In this document: piece after piece, positions 1-8,272 of the stretch
Layout: each line of letters begins with the position of its first letter
Numbering within the stretch: the stretch's first letter is position 1
From: RGIG3178 sp963674495
Lineage (GTDB): Bacteria > Bacillota > Clostridia > Christensenellales > QAND01
Assembly (NCBI GenBank): GCA_963674495.2
Contig: CAXXLG010000001.1
Coordinates: forward strand, 62,001 to 126,000
Direction of reading: 5' to 3'
DNA length: 64,000 nucleotides
Notes under the pieces: model-generated
The model's input: the letters and a program-made list of their open reading frames with translations, nothing else
What the model was told of the DNA's origin: nothing
The model's database searches: none
Translations under genes and position numbers: made by a program

Positions 1-71
1 ACGATGTTCGGACGGTATTTGAGCAGCTAAAAAGGGCGTCAGAAAGCCATCTCGAGGCTTTTAGCAGATAG
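1..71 (+). CDS. C-terminal end of a host protein, possibly DUF2202 ferritin-like
   Basis: An open frame enters from the left edge (first full codon at 3) and stops at TAG 69-71. It gives about 22 residues ending SESHLEAFSR. The tail resembles the C-terminal helix of DUF2202 ferritin-like proteins, which end in a Ser-Glu-x-His-Leu-x-Ala-Phe pattern, but the fragment is too short to be sure. A strong terminator follows at 115-140, so this is the last host gene before the phage island. Confidence 0.35.
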   Translation, partial: DVRTVFEQLKRASESHLEAFSR

Positions 72-114
72 GAGAAGAGCGTATTCGATCGGCGTTACAA
101 TGGATATAAAGCTA

Positions 115-140
115 AAAAGCCTGCCAGGCGGCAGGCTTTT
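115..140 (+). terminator. Intrinsic terminator closing the leftmost gene
   Basis: The stem AAAGCCTGCC / GGCAGGCTTT has a four-base loop and ends in TTTT. It marks the boundary between the host gene and the island. Confidence 0.8.
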
Positions 141-721
141 GTATATTGACAGCGTCGGCGTGGGAGGTTGGTACGCGCGCTGCGGTTTCCTTGTAATTGT
201 ATTGTATAAAAAGGCGAGGATGTTTGCTGTGATTGGGTCACATAGAACAAAAATATTTTGGTAAAGTCTGATGCCACACGCAGATCTATAAAGGCAAGCA
301 AGGGGGCATTGCCCCACATTATGCAAGCTGACGAATGATATGTGGTAAAACGGTAATGTTGAGATGAAATGCGGGTCTGCCAAAGGGCGGGATTTTGTTT
401 TATAGGGCAAGAGGATCTATACCCGCCCACCGCCCAATTGTGGAATAGAAAGGGGGCGCTGCCCCCTTTGGAACCCCCGGATGTCGCCATGTGGGGTGGA
501 GATCAAGGCATTGTCTCCTTGTCCCCCGGCAACACTCGTGTTCGGAAGTAAAGCACCACGCAGTGGCCCCGTTTCAAGGGGGTTAGGGGATTGTTAAGGG
601 GCCTAAGGGGGGGATCGGAATCCCTCCCTGGCCCCTTGGCAAAAATACAAAGCTAACCATGAGCAGATATGGCAAATAAACAAAAGAAGCGCACCCGTGT
701 TTGAGTCCCCGTGCTTGACAG
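141..721. other. Non-coding stretch with a 31-bp direct repeat and one dispersed-repeat copy
   Basis: No convincing gene is seen here. Bases 329-359 are repeated exactly at 1170-1200. A copy of the GC-rich dispersed repeat lies at about 415-499. A second GC-rich patch with GGGG/CCCC runs fills about 560-640. The short open frames do not look like proteins. Confidence 0.6.
329..359 (+). repeat. 31-bp direct repeat, left copy
   Basis: The sequence begins TGACGAATGATATGTGGTAA and is identical at 1170-1200. Both copies are followed within 15-30 bases by a GTCTGCC...GGCGGG hairpin. It could be a duplicated promoter/leader or the scar of an insertion. Confidence 0.8.
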
Positions 722-749
722 TTGTGAAAGTTGCACTGCAAACTATAAT
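722..749 (+). promoter_or_regulatory. Promoter of the small-ORF pair
   Basis: TTGTGA and a perfect TATAAT (744-749) are separated by 16 bp. It lies 28 bp upstream of the first small ORF. Confidence 0.55.
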
Positions 750-776
750 GCATATAATAACATTATAAGGTTGGCT

Positions 777-917
777 ATGGAGCAAGATATGATTGGATAC
801 ACAACCAAAGCGAACGGATTTGTCGATACGATAGACTATATTGATTGGGATCAGATTTATGATTTGATGGATTCAACAGGCATTAATTTCAAATATCTGA
901 AAGAATATTATCAGTAA
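777..917 (+). CDS. Small acidic protein of unknown function (46 aa)
   Basis: The frame starts at ATG 777, preceded by AAGG; a longer in-frame start at 711 would overlap the promoter. The product is acidic and tyrosine-rich (IDYIDWDQIYDLMD) with no recognised domain. Base composition is clearly more AT-rich than the surrounding phage genes. The next small gene starts 11 bp after its stop, so the two are probably co-transcribed from the promoter at 722-749. It may be a phage moron or a toxin-antitoxin-like pair, but nothing in the sequence proves this. Confidence 0.45.
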   Translation: MEQDMIGYTTKANGFVDTIDYIDWDQIYDLMDSTGINFKYLKEYYQ

Positions 918-928
918 GGGGTATTGTT

Positions 929-1093
929 ATGGGTGAAAAAATCATTGCTTCAATAGTGGTATTGATAGTATCTAACTTGGGATTATACGCGAGAAAAATA
1001 ATTTTTAATAGAATACCTAATGCGGATCGGACGAATAAATATATCAATATAGCTTTAATAATTATCTTGATGATATATATATTATTTGGATGA
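929..1093 (+). CDS. Small two-helix membrane protein (54 aa)
   Basis: This ORF of 54 codons starts at ATG 929 after AAGGGG and stops at TGA 1091-1093. It has two hydrophobic helices, about residues 5-21 (IIASIVVLIVSNLGLYA) and 40-53 (INIALIIILMIYILFG), joined by a basic, polar linker. It lies 11 bp downstream of the 46-aa gene and is equally AT-rich. Small membrane toxins and phage morons can look like this, but I cannot assign a family. Confidence 0.5.
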   Translation: MGEKIIASIVVLIVSNLGLYARKIIFNRIPNADRTNKYINIALIIILMIYILFG

Positions 1094-1169
1094 TGTTATC
1101 CGAGGGACAGGGAAGCCGTATTTTCACCCAATTCCGTATGTGTATCTGGAAATTTAAATCTGACGAAAA

Positions 1170-1200
1170 TGACGAATGATATGTGGTAAAACGGTAATGT
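1170..1200 (+). repeat. 31-bp direct repeat, right copy
   Basis: It is an exact copy of 329-359, on the other side of the AT-rich small-ORF pair and immediately upstream of the terminator-like hairpin at 1225-1249. Confidence 0.8.
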
Positions 1201-1224
1201 AGAAACAAATGAATAGGGACGATG

Positions 1225-1249
1225 AGTCTGCCAAGTGGCGGGCTTTTTT
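1225..1249 (+). terminator. Intrinsic terminator before the phage genes
   Basis: The 8-bp stem AGTCTGCC / GGCGGGCT has a four-base loop and is followed by a run of six Ts. Confidence 0.7.
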
Positions 1250-1266
1250 ATTAGGAGGGAACGGAA

Positions 1267-1821
1267 ATGAAGATATTCGATATTCTACTGGCACAGGCTT
1301 TCATGCCGCAGGCTTCTGCACAGGCTGCCGCGCAGGGTGCGTCGTGGAACGAACTGGATGAGGATGGGTACATGCTGGACGTTGTCATATCAGGCGTTAC
1401 AGAAATACCTGCCTTTTTCTTTTACAGTCAAACACAAATAAGTTCGTGGACGTTACCGGACGGTATAGAGACGATAGGCGTGGGCGCACTGGCATCCAGC
1501 TCTATTGGATGGAACGACATACCACAGAGCATAGTGACAATTAAGGAGTGCGGATTATCGGGCATTTCCACCGAGGGTACGCTGCATCTGCCAAATGTGC
1601 AAACAGTTGGTACGGGTGCTTTTTCGGATTCGCATGACTTGACAGTGCTTACGCTGGGCAGTGCCGGTCATCCCGTGACAAGCATAGGCGAGGAGGCGTT
1701 TGCCTATACGACGGCGCTGGACACACTGACGATATACGTGGCAGACCCACTGAATCTGCCCGGGCCGGGCACATCGCCGTACGGGTTTGTGGGCACAACG
1801 TTGGTGTTTGAGCAGGCATAA
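1267..1821 (+). CDS. BspA-type leucine-rich-repeat protein, phage structural or adhesion candidate
   Basis: The 184-aa protein starts at ATG 1267 behind TAGGAGGGAACGGAA. From about residue 40 it carries degenerate LRR_5/BspA repeats with the spacing seen in SWTLPDGIETIGVGAL and HLPNVQTVGTGAF. BspA-like repeats mediate binding to surfaces or proteins, so a virion appendage or receptor-binding role is plausible. It is the first gene of the rightward structural cluster and lies 51 bp before the portal gene, where many phages carry the terminase. There is no secretion signal, only a short Ala/Gln-rich N-terminus. Confidence 0.6.
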   Translation: MKIFDILLAQAFMPQASAQAAAQGASWNELDEDGYMLDVVISGVTEIPAFFFYSQTQISSWTLPDGIETIGVGALASSSIGWNDIPQSIVTIKECGLSGISTEGTLHLPNVQTVGTGAFSDSHDLTVLTLGSAGHPVTSIGEEAFAYTTALDTLTIYVADPLNLPGPGTSPYGFVGTTLVFEQA

Positions 1822-1872
1822 GGGAAACGGTTGTTTATAGGATAAACGATTAAACAATGGGAGGGGATCCGT

Positions 1873-3783
1873 TTGGAGGACAAGAGGAAGAGAGATTTGG
1901 AGGCTGAGGAAACGGGTGGTGCGCTGAAGAGATGGCAGGACAAGTACGAGAAGGCCAAGGCGTCGTACGGCGATGTGCTGAATCTGATGGGCGAGCGGGA
2001 GGAGCTTTACAGGGGCACGCGGCGGGTGGACAAGAACGTGAACCAAAACGTGGTCAACGTCAAGCAGGCCAACCACATCCGCAACATCGTGTTTGAACTG
2101 ATCGAGAGCGAGATCGATTCCACCATACCGGTGCCCAAGGTCACCACCATGACACAGGACAGCGTGCCAATGTCCAAAATGATTGAGGATAGTTTGAAGA
2201 CGGATCTTGAGCGTATCCCCATCGAATCGCTCAACGACGAGCAGGAGCGGACCACGCCAATTCAAGGCGGGTCTTATTTTTTGGTGGAGTGGGACAACGC
2301 GATTAAAACCCATGAGACGGTGGGGGATCTGAGCATCACCATTCTGCATCCTAAAAACGTGATCCCGCAGGCCGGGCTTTATAACCTGCACGAAGCGGAT
2401 CATGTGTTTGTGCGGTTGGAGCGGACGCGGGCGTACATTCAAAGGCGCTACGGTGTGGACGTATCTGACGAGGATGAGACGGAGGTTGGCATTGGCACCA
2501 CCGGCGAGGCACCGCAGAGTGACGACAAGGTGACGCAGGTGATGTGCTACTTTAAAAATGGCGAGGGCGGCGTGGGCATGTTTTCCTGGGTGGGCGACAC
2601 GGTGCTGGAGGATCTGAGCGATTATCAGGCACGCCAGATGGAACGGTGCACCAAGTGCGGCAAAGAGCGGCCATACGATACGGATCTGTGCAGCTGTGGC
2701 AACAAGCGGTTCGAAAAAAACAATCAGGATTGGGAAACGCTGATCGACGACATCACGATAACAAAAAACGGGCAGCCGTATGTTGTGCCGGCGGGCACCA
2801 AGATACCCTATTACAAGCCAAACCGGTTTCCCGTGATTTTGCGTAAAAACGTGTCTGCGTTTGGCCAGTTGTTGGGGGACAGCGACGTGGACAAGATACG
2901 CGATCAGCAGATGCTGGTGAACAAGCTGGGCTCCAAGATCGAAGAGAAGCTGCTCAAAGGCGGATCGTATGTTTCGCTGCCGCGCGGGGTTCGGGTACGG
3001 CGGGATGACAGTGAGTTTAAGACCATCGACGTCAACAGCCCGCAGGAAGTGGAGATGATCAAGACCATCAACCTCCAGCCCAACATCAGCTATGACAGCA
3101 TGGAGCGCGAGCGTGCGTATATGGAGGCCAAAAGTACGCTGGGCATCACCGATACGTTTCAGGGTAAGCCGGACAACACCGCGGTATCGGGCGTAGCCAA
3201 ACAGATACAGGTTGCGCAGTCGTCCGGGCGGTTGGAGAGCAAACGGCGGATGAAAGCCGCCGCTTACGCCGAGCTGTTTGAGGCGATGTTCTTGTTCAAA
3301 CTCGCCTATACCGACGAACCGCGCCCGTTTATGAGCGAAGGGGCAAACGGGGAGAAGCAGTTTGGTGCGTTCTCGCGGTATGCATTTTTGAGCGTGGATG
3401 ACGCGGGCGAATTTTACTACAACGATAAGTTTTTATTTTCCACCGATCCCGCGGGTGCACTGGGGCAGAACCGGCAGGCGATGTGGGAGGAGACGCGGCG
3501 GAACTTGCAGGAAGGCGCGTTTGGCAACCCGCAGGAGCCGCAGACGCTGCTTTTGTTCTGGGGACTGATGGAGACGCTGGGTTATCCGATGGCGGGCAGC
3601 ATCAAGACGGGCATTGCGCAGAAGATTGAGAAGGAAGCCATGCAGGCGCAGATGCAGCAACAAATGAAAGGACAGGAACAGGTGCAGCAGGGCATGCAGG
3701 GTATACCGGCGATGGGTGGTATGCCGCAGGGAATGGCGGAGGAAACCGACGCGAGCCTTGACGAGTTGTTGGCAGGGCTTTGA
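1873..3783 (+). CDS. Phage portal protein with an inserted zinc ribbon
   Basis: This 636-aa protein would form the dodecameric DNA-entry ring of the capsid vertex. The TTG start at 1873 follows GGGAGGGG. Its N-terminal region (RWQDKYEKAKASYGDVLNLMG) and long helical body are typical of podovirus-like portals. The C-terminus is Met/Gln-rich. A four-cysteine ribbon, C-x2-C-x10-C-x-C, lies at residues 259-275, which is unusual inside a portal. The stop overlaps the region of the next gene start, so it is translationally close to the tail-fibre gene. No terminase gene precedes it. Confidence 0.75.
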   Translation: MEDKRKRDLEAEETGGALKRWQDKYEKAKASYGDVLNLMGEREELYRGTRRVDKNVNQNVVNVKQANHIRNIVFELIESEIDSTIPVPKVTTMTQDSVPMSKMIEDSLKTDLERIPIESLNDEQERTTPIQGGSYFLVEWDNAIKTHETVGDLSITILHPKNVIPQAGLYNLHEADHVFVRLERTRAYIQRRYGVDVSDEDETEVGIGTTGEAPQSDDKVTQVMCYFKNGEGGVGMFSWVGDTVLEDLSDYQARQMERCTKCGKERPYDTDLCSCGNKRFEKNNQDWETLIDDITITKNGQPYVVPAGTKIPYYKPNRFPVILRKNVSAFGQLLGDSDVDKIRDQQMLVNKLGSKIEEKLLKGGSYVSLPRGVRVRRDDSEFKTIDVNSPQEVEMIKTINLQPNISYDSMERERAYMEAKSTLGITDTFQGKPDNTAVSGVAKQIQVAQSSGRLESKRRMKAAAYAELFEAMFLFKLAYTDEPRPFMSEGANGEKQFGAFSRYAFLSVDDAGEFYYNDKFLFSTDPAGALGQNRQAMWEETRRNLQEGAFGNPQEPQTLLLFWGLMETLGYPMAGSIKTGIAQKIEKEAMQAQMQQQMKGQEQVQQGMQGIPAMGGMPQGMAEETDASLDELLAGL

Positions 3784-3785
3784 AG

Positions 3786-5489
3786 ATGAAGCGGCTTGTC
3801 GGATATTTAAAATCCCGCGAGCAGCGGGACGCAAGGGAAAAGGTTGCCATTGCCAAGGCGATCAGCGGCGCGAAGCAAAAGGATGAGAAGCAGAAGCGCC
3901 TGATCGTTGAAAAACTCAGGCAGATGCAAGCTGCCGTGATGCAGGCGCAACAGATGGCGGCGGATGCGAAGGCTGGGTTGGGCATTTTGGCACAACAGTT
4001 GGCGCGCACCGCGGATATGGATACGATTGAGCGGATCAGCGCCCTGTCGCGCGAGAATGTAAAAGCCTTTCAGGCGTTGTCCTATGATGTGCAACAAAAA
4101 CTGGCCATCATTCATGAGGAGGCGAACCGCAAGGCGGAGTTCCGTGTAGCGGACGCCGATATCCAGTGGCGGCGTGACGGCAGCGATGAATGGCAGGCAC
4201 TTGTTCCGCTTCGGGCGTTGCGTGGGCCGCGCGGCGCGGGTGGCAAGGGCTCAAAGGGCGATACGGGCGATGCGGGAGTGCCGGGGGTCCAAGGTGAACA
4301 GGGAATACAGGGCGAACAGGGGATACAGGGTGAGCAAGGCCCACAGGGAATACAGGGCGAAGCGTTTGCGATTGCCAAAACGTATGTGTCCATTGCGGCG
4401 ATGGAAGCAGACTATGGAGGCCCGGATGTTCAGATTGGTCAGTTCGTTTTGATCGATACGGGCGATGTGGAAGACGAGGACAATGCAAAGCTCTATTACA
4501 AGGGCGTTGCCGCGTGGATGTATTTGACCGATTTGTCCGGCGCGGAGGGCATGCAGGGCCCGCAGGGTATACAGGGCGTACAGGGTATTCAGGGTGTGCC
4601 CGGAACGACTGGACCCAAGGGCGATCCCGGCGAGGGCGTGCCCTCCGGCGGTGGTACGGGGCAATACCTCAAAAAGAACAGTGGAACGGACTATGACACC
4701 ATATGGGTATCACCGGCGCTATTGGAATTTTCAGATGATACCGCACATCGATTGGTAACGGACACGGAGAAATCCACATGGAACGCGAAACAGAATGCGT
4801 TGGTGGCCGATACCGATTATCTAACGCCTTCAACCGCTGCGACGGCGTACGAACCAAAGATTGGCAACGGGACGATCGGTGCGCTGTATCTGGCGCTGCA
4901 TCCGGTGGGCGATATCGTATTTAACATGACGGGCGTCAATCCCGGTACGACGTTTGGGGGTACATGGGTTGCATGGGGATCGGGGCGCGTGCCCGTTGGC
5001 GTGGATGCGGGGCAGGGCGAATTTAATTCGGTGGAGGAGACGGGTGGCCAAAAGACCCATGCACTTTCAAGCAGCGAAATGCCATCGCACAGCCACTCGT
5101 TTTCGGGGTCTTCGGTGAGTACCGGCAATCAGAGCGCCAGCCATACGCACTATGTAAGTGGAACCACGGGCAGCTCGGGCGCTCATCAACACGGTTTGGA
5201 GTGGAACGGAGACAGGCCCATATCGCTGTCGAGCAGCGACAATGGCGGAAGCTATTCGTCTGCAGGCTATCGCACGGGATACTCAAGCGGCAGCGTATAC
5301 ACTTTCAGTATGATTGCGTCAACGGCCGGTGCCCATACGCATTCATTCTCGGATACGTCAAACGCGCAGAGCGCCAGCCACCATCATTCAGTGACCGCTG
5401 CGGGTTCGATCGGCAGCAGCGGCAACGGCAATGCACACAACAATCTTCAGCCGTACATCACCTGCTATATGTGGAAACGAACGGCATAG
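3786..5489 (+). CDS. Collagen-like phage tail fibre with a gp10-like C-terminal domain
   Basis: The protein has 567 aa. I chose ATG 3786; TTG 3780 is possible. Residues about 1-130 are alpha-helical and basic. Two blocks of Gly-X-Y collagen repeats follow, near residues 145-195 and 258-290, with many GIQGEQ and GPQGIQ units. The C-terminal 200 residues contain the GDIVFNMTG...NPGTTFGGTW motif of baseplate/tail-collar proteins and His/Ser-rich strands (SHSHSF, HTHSF, SHHHS) ending in YITCYMWKRTA. This layout matches trimeric tail fibres used in host recognition. It sits directly after the portal gene rather than among the tail genes. Confidence 0.8.
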   Translation: MKRLVGYLKSREQRDAREKVAIAKAISGAKQKDEKQKRLIVEKLRQMQAAVMQAQQMAADAKAGLGILAQQLARTADMDTIERISALSRENVKAFQALSYDVQQKLAIIHEEANRKAEFRVADADIQWRRDGSDEWQALVPLRALRGPRGAGGKGSKGDTGDAGVPGVQGEQGIQGEQGIQGEQGPQGIQGEAFAIAKTYVSIAAMEADYGGPDVQIGQFVLIDTGDVEDEDNAKLYYKGVAAWMYLTDLSGAEGMQGPQGIQGVQGIQGVPGTTGPKGDPGEGVPSGGGTGQYLKKNSGTDYDTIWVSPALLEFSDDTAHRLVTDTEKSTWNAKQNALVADTDYLTPSTAATAYEPKIGNGTIGALYLALHPVGDIVFNMTGVNPGTTFGGTWVAWGSGRVPVGVDAGQGEFNSVEETGGQKTHALSSSEMPSHSHSFSGSSVSTGNQSASHTHYVSGTTGSSGAHQHGLEWNGDRPISLSSSDNGGSYSSAGYRTGYSSGSVYTFSMIASTAGAHTHSFSDTSNAQSASHHHSVTAAGSIGSSGNGNAHNNLQPYITCYMWKRTA

Positions 5490-5498
5490 GCAAAACCA

Positions 5499-5519
5499 AA
5501 AGCGCACAGGCGCTTTTTT
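5499..5519 (+). terminator. Intrinsic terminator after the tail fibre
   Basis: AAAGCGC / GCGCTTT with loop ACAG is followed by a T run. It separates the tail-fibre gene from the lysis genes. Confidence 0.7.
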
Positions 5520-5536
5520 ATTTAGGGGGCATTGCA

Positions 5537-6349
5537 ATGCAAACATTGAGATTGAAAAGGCCTTATATGCGGGGCACAGATGTTGAGACGTTTCAGACAA
5601 CGATTGCAAACAAGGGATTTGATTGCGGGGTTATAGACGGGATATTCGGTCCAAAGAGCGAGCTTGCATGCCGTGAATATCAACGTACACACGGTTTGGC
5701 GGTGGATGGGATTTGCGGGCCGATTACATGGGCATCGCTGCAATCCTCAAGCGGCGGGTTCACGGATGCCGTTGCACTGCTAAAAGAATGGGGATTTAGT
5801 GATTTGCTCGCTGCCAAGGGCATCACCTATGCCGTAAAGCAATTTCAGGCGGCGATGGGGCTTGCTGTGGACGGTATCGTTGGGCCCAATACAAACGCGT
5901 CGCTTAATGGTGAGATTTTTGTGCCCAGGATCACGGAAGAGACGATGGCGTGTCAATGCCAAGTGCACTGCGACGGATACCCCAAGGGGCATGTTTCGAT
6001 GGGCGTGCGCATCCTGTCCGAACGGATATTCCGCGAGGTGGAGAAGACCTATCCTGGTACGAGGTTTTACATCACCAACCGGGCGCATCCGACGCCCAAC
6101 GGCGCGATTGCAGGCGGGTATCGGTGCGACACATGGAACAGGCTTCGGGGTGGTGCGGCGGGCAGTCTGCACAAGGCGTGCCATGCCATGGATGTGTGGG
6201 GCGAATGCTCCAGCGTGTCGAATTCTACAATTCGACAGAAGATCGAAAACGTTGCGCTGAAAATGAACACCAAGGGCGGCGTGGGCTACGGTGCGCATTA
6301 TATTGTGCACATCGATACGCGGGGCAGAAAAGCGAGGTGGCGGTATTAG
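5537..6349 (+). CDS. Endolysin: two peptidoglycan-binding repeats plus M15 peptidase
   Basis: This 270-aa cell-wall hydrolase starts at ATG 5537, seven bases after AGGGGGC. Two PG_binding_1 repeats come first (residues about 5-65 with GVIDGIFGPKSELACREYQ, and about 80-118 with GLAVDGIVGPNT). The C-terminal half is a VanY/M15-type peptidase-like domain with RAHPTPNGAIAGGYR and SLHKACHAMDVWG near residue 212, which has the His and Asp spacing of the zinc site. It would cleave peptide cross-bridges to release particles. It overlaps the terminator region and abuts the holin-like gene (stop 6349, start 6350). Confidence 0.85.
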   Translation: MQTLRLKRPYMRGTDVETFQTTIANKGFDCGVIDGIFGPKSELACREYQRTHGLAVDGICGPITWASLQSSSGGFTDAVALLKEWGFSDLLAAKGITYAVKQFQAAMGLAVDGIVGPNTNASLNGEIFVPRITEETMACQCQVHCDGYPKGHVSMGVRILSERIFREVEKTYPGTRFYITNRAHPTPNGAIAGGYRCDTWNRLRGGAAGSLHKACHAMDVWGECSSVSNSTIRQKIENVALKMNTKGGVGYGAHYIVHIDTRGRKARWRY

Positions 6350-6652
6350 ATGAATGTCAACGAGATCATCATGGCGCTGGGCGTCGTGTGTGCGGCCATC
6401 ATTGCGTTGGGCGGTGCGGTTAATGTACTTAGAAGGTGGGTGGCACCAATCGCTTCAATCAAGGAAAACGTGGATAAGCTCAAGGAACGTCTCGATTGTG
6501 TGGAACAGAATGATTCGGATACTCGCGAGGGGATTGGCGTGGTGTGTCGATGTTTGCTCGCGCTGATGGACAATGCCATAACCGGCAACAGCGTGGAGAA
6601 CATCAAGTGTGCGCGTAAAGAGATGCAGGAATATTTGACGAAGAGGCATTGA
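6350..6652 (+). CDS. Small membrane protein, holin-like (100 aa)
   Basis: ATG 6350 directly follows the endolysin stop. One hydrophobic helix (residues 6-27, IIMALGVVCAAIIALGGAV) is followed by a charged coiled coil (IKENVDKLKERLDCVEQN). Single-span membrane proteins with a coiled coil often sit next to phage endolysins and act as holins or holin partners. The family is not certain. Confidence 0.6.
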   Translation: MNVNEIIMALGVVCAAIIALGGAVNVLRRWVAPIASIKENVDKLKERLDCVEQNDSDTREGIGVVCRCLLALMDNAITGNSVENIKCARKEMQEYLTKRH

Positions 6653-6656
6653 TAAA

Positions 6657-6990
6657 ATCTATACCTGCCCACCTCTCGATTAAGGAATCGAGAGGGCTTG
6701 CCCCTCGGCCCCCCGGCTGTCGCTATTTGGGACGGTGAAGATGTAAAGGTGTGGGTTTAAGGAAAAAAGGCCAAAGGATTATCTATACCTGCCCACTGTC
6801 CAATTGAGGTAAGCAAGGGGCAAACCCCCTTGGACCCCCGGCTGTCGCTGTTTGGGACGGTGGAGATGTAAAGGCGTGGGTTTAAGGAAAAAAGGTCAAA
6901 GGATTATCTATGCCCGCCCATTGCCCTATTAAGGTAATAAAGGAGGCAAGATCCCTTTGACTCATCCCCCGGCTGCCGCGAGCTGGGTGG
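6657..6990 (+). repeat. Array A: three tandem copies of a roughly 124-bp GC-rich unit
   Basis: Copies begin near 6657, 6782 and 6907, a period of 125 bp. Each starts with a TCTATACCTGCCC-like motif, has a GGGGCAA...CCCCCTTGG inverted core, then GGCTGTCGC...GGGACGGTG, and an AT-richer spacer containing GTGGGTTTAAGGAAAAAAGG. The third copy is the most diverged. The array fills the gap between the two holin-like genes. It carries no gene of its own. Confidence 0.85.
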
Positions 6991-7065
6991 GGAAGAGGAA
7001 TCAAGGGGAAAGTTTTCTTTGGTCGAGGACTATAGATGCATATCCATATTTAAGGAGGAATACAA

Positions 7066-7437
7066 ATGAGTTTTTTGGAGTTTTTGTCCGGGTTATTGAA
7101 CACGGTGCTGGTTGCGGCGATCCCGGTGATTGTGACGGCGTTTGCGCAGTACTTCACCATCAAAACCAAGAATGAGAGGCTGAACACGTACCTTTGCATT
7201 GCGACGGACTCTGTGAAGACCGCGGTCAATATGGTATCGCAGACGGTGGTGGAGGCGCTCAAGTCAGATGGCAAGTTTACCAAGGATGAGCAGGAGAAGG
7301 CGCTTGCGATGGCCAAGCAAATCGCAATTGAGGTGATGGGCGAAGCGGCGCTTGAGGCGCTTTCGCTGGTGACGGAAGATGTGGATGGGTGGCTGATCGC
7401 GAAGATTGAAGCGGGGATTTTTGAGGGTAAGGAATAG
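7066..7437 (+). CDS. Phage holin, LLH family
   Basis: This 123-aa protein starts at ATG 7066 behind AAGGAGG. One N-terminal transmembrane helix (about residues 5-30, FLSGLLNTVLVAAIPVIVTA) is followed by an amphipathic cytoplasmic region containing VKTAVNMVSQTVVEALKSDG and a KFTKDEQEKAL segment. This is typical of the phage_holin_6_1/LLH family, which permeabilises the membrane for endolysin. It stands alone between two arrays of three tandem repeats. Confidence 0.75.
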   Translation: MSFLEFLSGLLNTVLVAAIPVIVTAFAQYFTIKTKNERLNTYLCIATDSVKTAVNMVSQTVVEALKSDGKFTKDEQEKALAMAKQIAIEVMGEAALEALSLVTEDVDGWLIAKIEAGIFEGKE

Positions 7438-7512
7438 AGAAAGTTGCTACGGCTGGGACTTTATCTATACGCATAGCGCGGGTGTGGGTTGTAAGAGAAC
7501 AGGTCAAAGGAA

Positions 7513-7842
7513 TATCTATACCCGCCCGCCACCCATTGAGGTAAGCAAGGGCAAACCCCCTTGAACCCCTAGCTGTCGCTGTTTGGGACGGTGAAGATGT
7601 AAAGGCGTGGGTTTAAGGAAGAAAAGGTCAAAGGATTATCTATACCCGCCCGCCACCCATTGAGGTAAGCAAGGGGCAAACCCCCTTGGACCCCCGGCTG
7701 TCGCTGTTTGGGGCGGTGAAGATGTAAAGGTGTGGGTTGAGGAAGAAAAGGTCAAAGGAATATCTATACCCGCCCGCCACCCATTGAGGTAAGCAAGGGG
7801 CAAACCCCCTTGGACCCCCAGCTGTCGCTGTTTGGGACGGTG
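7513..7842 (+). repeat. Array B: three tandem copies of the same 124-bp unit
   Basis: Copies begin near 7513, 7638 and 7761 (periods 125 and 123). They are more alike than those of array A: all contain TATACCCGCCCGCCACCCAT, a GGTAAGCAAGGG core and GCTGTCGCTGTTTGGG. The units share their spacer with array A. Confidence 0.88.
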
Positions 7843-7849
7843 GAGGGAT

Positions 7850-7960
7850 TGAGAACCCTCTGAAAGACATAGACTCAGCCTTCACTACCATTCGGCTTCA
7901 CCACATGCTTTCAGAACCTCCATATCGCTTCTTCGTCCACTGGATGCGCTCGCTTTCGGT
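7850..7960 (+). repeat. Second dispersed repeat, island copy
   Basis: AGAACCCTCTGAAAGACAT and ATTCGGCTTCACCACATGCT recur, as an inverted and slightly diverged copy, at about 28040-28150. Both copies continue to a CGGTTCCC/CGGTCCC end. A partial copy of the first dispersed repeat follows at about 7966-8020. Confidence 0.7.
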
Positions 7961-8104
7961 TCCCACCGCCCAATTTAGGTGATAAAGAGAGACAAGCCCC
8001 TTACGATCCGCGGCTGAATATAACATTTTGACTAAAATCCAATTGGATTGTTTTGGAAGGTACCAGGCCGATGGCCTGTGCCGATATAAAAAGGAGGAAA
8101 TGAC

Positions 8105-8239
8105 ATGAAAGGGAAAGAGGAGTACACGGGGCGTATCACGCTCAACGGGCAGCAGTCCATTAAAGCGCCGATAGCGCCTAGTAACAAGACGCCGAGAAAA
8201 AGCGCCAAAAAGGGTGCGGAACAAAAACCCAAAAAGTAG
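8105..8239 (+). CDS. Small basic phage protein (44 aa)
   Basis: This ORF starts at ATG 8105 after a perfect AAGGAGG and stops at TAG 8237-8239. The first half is mixed and the second half is lysine-rich (KTPRKSAKKGAEQKPKK), suggesting a disordered nucleic-acid- or capsid-binding peptide. It lies 33 bp before the scaffold gene and is probably co-transcribed with the head genes. No family is recognised. Confidence 0.6.
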   Translation: MKGKEEYTGRITLNGQQSIKAPIAPSNKTPRKSAKKGAEQKPKK

Positions 8240-8272
8240 CCGGGGATAAATGTCCCCAAAGAAAGGACGAAC

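Noticed and set aside
1555..2442. Long antisense frames such as 1555-2442 and 62080-62907 on the minus strand
   Set aside because: They lie opposite well-supported genes and lack ribosome sites; they reflect GC-rich codon bias.
6657..7842. Regular repeats as a CRISPR array
   Set aside because: The repeat unit is 124 bp with near-identical spacers, and no cas genes are present.
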